This document shows positions 12,545-13,579 of a stretch of DNA of 13,579 nucleotides, piece by piece. Numbering within the stretch: the first letter of the stretch is position 1; every line of letters starts with the position of its first letter. Source of the stretch: Baffinella frigidus (Eukaryota > Cryptophyceae > Cryptomonadales > Baffinellaceae); the NCBI GenBank assembly GCA_026770585.1, contig MU646513.1:160402-173980 (forward strand). The letters run 5' to 3'. Under the pieces are notes generated by a model that did not search any database, was not told the DNA's origin, and was given only the letters and a program-made list of their open reading frames with translations. Position numbers and translations under genes: made by a program.

Positions 12545-12546
12545 CT

Positions 12547-12730
12547 GTAGAGGAACGGGGGTCAGACACGTTTGTAAGTGCAGAGAGGGTGTGTTATTGT
12601 GACGTGGTACCCCTGGAGACCGCACTACCGGGGGGAAAGACGAGGTTTGTTAAGTTGACATACACGCTACACCCCCTTGGTAGCTTTCTGGTGGCACGCC
12701 ACTGAGTCTATCTGACTGGGGCAGAGCTCG
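12547..12730. other. No gene seen upstream of the early CRAL-TRIO exon
   Basis: No exon with splice sites was recognised on the minus strand here. GACTGGGGCAGAGCTCGG at 12714-12731 resembles the right end of foldback family D and may be a solo end. Confidence 0.4.
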
Positions 12731-12731
12731 G

Positions 12732-12890
12732 CTGACCCTGATACCTCAACCCTGAGCCCTAAACACTAAACCGCAACCGCAACCCGCAAACCGTTAACTA
12801 CAAACCGTCAACTGAAAACCGTAAACTGGAAACCGTAAAAAGCCAACCGTAATTCCCAAACCCTAAACCCCATAACCCAGACCGCGAACC
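12732..12890 (-). repeat. Degenerate C-rich heptamer field
   Basis: ACCCTGA, CCCTAAA, AACCGCA, AAACCGT and similar units with loose seven-base spacing, C-rich strand on +. More decayed than the field at 1040-2060. Confidence 0.65.
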
Positions 12891-12973
12891 TTACGACGTA
12901 CCGGGCATGGCGTCTCTGGGTCTGTTTTCTTTCGCCTAATGGAGACCGGGCTCTATCTAAAGCCAGTCTGTCT

Positions 12974-12996
12974 GGGCTCACCAAACTGGTGAGCCC
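12974..12996. repeat. Perfect 10-bp stem hairpin
   Basis: GGGCTCACCA, AAC loop, TGGTGAGCCC. Short loop and GC-rich stem. Confidence 0.85.
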
Positions 12997-13094
12997 GGGC
13001 TCTTTCCCACTCCAAAGTTGACGAATGTATGCCACAACCCCAGGCTGTCAACTTGAGAATAGTCCGTCAACCCGACTGTAGAGCGAGCTAAAAA

Positions 13095-13270
13095 GAACAC
13101 GCCAGCCTGGCGTGTTCGGATCCTGCAGGTGACTGTTTGTACCACGCCGGGGGGATCGAAACATCTACTTTTGACATCTTTCAAGGGGAACCCCTTGAAT
13201 TGTTAAGTCAACCACGACAGATCTGTCGTGGATAAGGCGTCGGTTTCCCTCGATCATGCTGGCGTGGTAC
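13095..13270. repeat. Cluster of four nested or adjacent palindromes
   Basis: There is an 11-bp perfect hairpin at 13095-13105/13107-13117 (GAACACGCCAG). The outer pair GTACCACGCC (13139-13148) with GGCGTGGTAC (13261-13270) encloses two perfect inner hairpins: 13180-13188/13191-13199 (TTCAAGGGG) and the spacer-less palindrome CCACGACAGATCTGTCGTGG at 13212-13231. Folded, the enclosed part would be a three-way junction. Confidence 0.8.
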
Positions 13271-13331
13271 GGGGGTTGACTTCATCGAAATATTCCCGCT
13301 AGCCGTGGACTGGGACAGAGCTAGGACATAC

Positions 13332-13485
13332 TCTAGATCTGTCCGACCAAATTCGGACACGTAGATATTTCGCCCCCCCGAAATTTCACAGGAAAATTTC
13401 ATGGGGGGGGGGGGGTCAAATTCACCTGTAAAGTTTCAGTGGGGGCGAAATATCTACGTGCCCAACTTTACTGGGACAGAGCTAG
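13332..13485. mobile_element. Foldback element, family D copy 2
   Basis: A 154-bp element with the same arm order as 10861-11022: CTAGATCTGTCC, AAATTCGGACACGTAGATATT, given in part as CACGTAGATATTTCG, then C-run, GAAATTTCACAGG and, on the right, CACCTGTAAAGTTTC, G-run, CGAAATATCTACGTG and CTGGGACAGAGCTAGG. The 22-bp CTGGGACAGAGCTAGGACAT(AC) lies on both sides (13310-13331, 13471-13492), so the left flank looks like the end of another, truncated copy. Confidence 0.8.
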
Positions 13486-13579
13486 GACATACCGGGCACG
13501 GCGTCTCTGGGTCTGTCTTCTTCCGCCAGTCCACGGTCTTCTTCCGCAGTACAACGCAAGGCAGACACCTCGGACAGTT

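Larger units (their letters stand above)
12895..13527 (+). repeat. 42-bp direct repeat pair flanking hairpin cluster
   Basis: ACCGGGCA(T/C)GGCGTCTCTGG, then GTCTGT and TTC, occurs at 12895-12936 and 13486-13527, about 590 bp apart. The second copy directly follows the foldback element at 13332-13485. Confidence 0.75.

Noticed and set aside
12338-12625. The whole 95-codon minus-strand frame as one gene
   Set aside because: Only 12428-12544 matches the CRAL-TRIO family, and it is bounded by good splice sites; the extensions on both sides are intron and repeat read-through.

Overview
The window looks like nuclear DNA of a eukaryote, most likely a unicellular alga. The telomere-like tracts are plant-type heptamers (CCCTAAA/TTTAGGG and variants). 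The only recognisable protein signals are short exon-like pieces bounded by plausible GT-AG splice sites. No rRNA, tRNA, prokaryotic operon, CRISPR array or transposase was seen. Peptides from one repeat (RGTSLIRN on one strand, MSEVPL on the other) are ones I recall, unverified, from predicted proteins of algae such as dinoflagellates or prasinophytes, so I do not assign a genus.

Layout. 1-1040: dispersed and tandem non-coding repeats. 1040-2420: a large degenerate heptamer field with locally amplified variants and strand flips. 2420-3430: GC-rich dispersed repeats and hairpins. 3439-3643: a foldback element (MITE-like) whose sister lies at 11218-11401. 4023-4320: a frameshifted ankyrin-repeat remnant. 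5090-7810: an almost continuous cluster of foldback elements, including five copies of one roughly 120-bp family. 7960-8250: duplicated GC-rich pieces around AT-rich DNA. 8350-12546: minus-strand exon fragments of a CRAL-TRIO (Sec14-like) lipid-binding domain, interleaved with repeats. 12730-13579: degenerate heptamers, nested hairpins and another foldback element.

The CRAL-TRIO pieces lie in domain order along the minus strand: an early-domain exon (12544-12428), a middle exon (11689-11602) and a late-domain exon (9423-9275). The first two join in matching phase. Each exon also has one or more extra, truncated or broken copies beside it: one early, two middle and four late. One extra middle copy is cut by a 162-bp foldback element. 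Removing the element with one copy of a 3-bp repeat (CGT) restores a sequence that aligns with the intact paralogous exon.

The other main theme is foldback DNA. Many elements have arms that match each other but differ between copies, so pairing is kept while the sequence changes. Several otherwise different repeats share a module around CCTAGGACCCTACGGTAGG. No gene for mobilising these elements is present, so they would have to be moved in trans if they are mobile at all.
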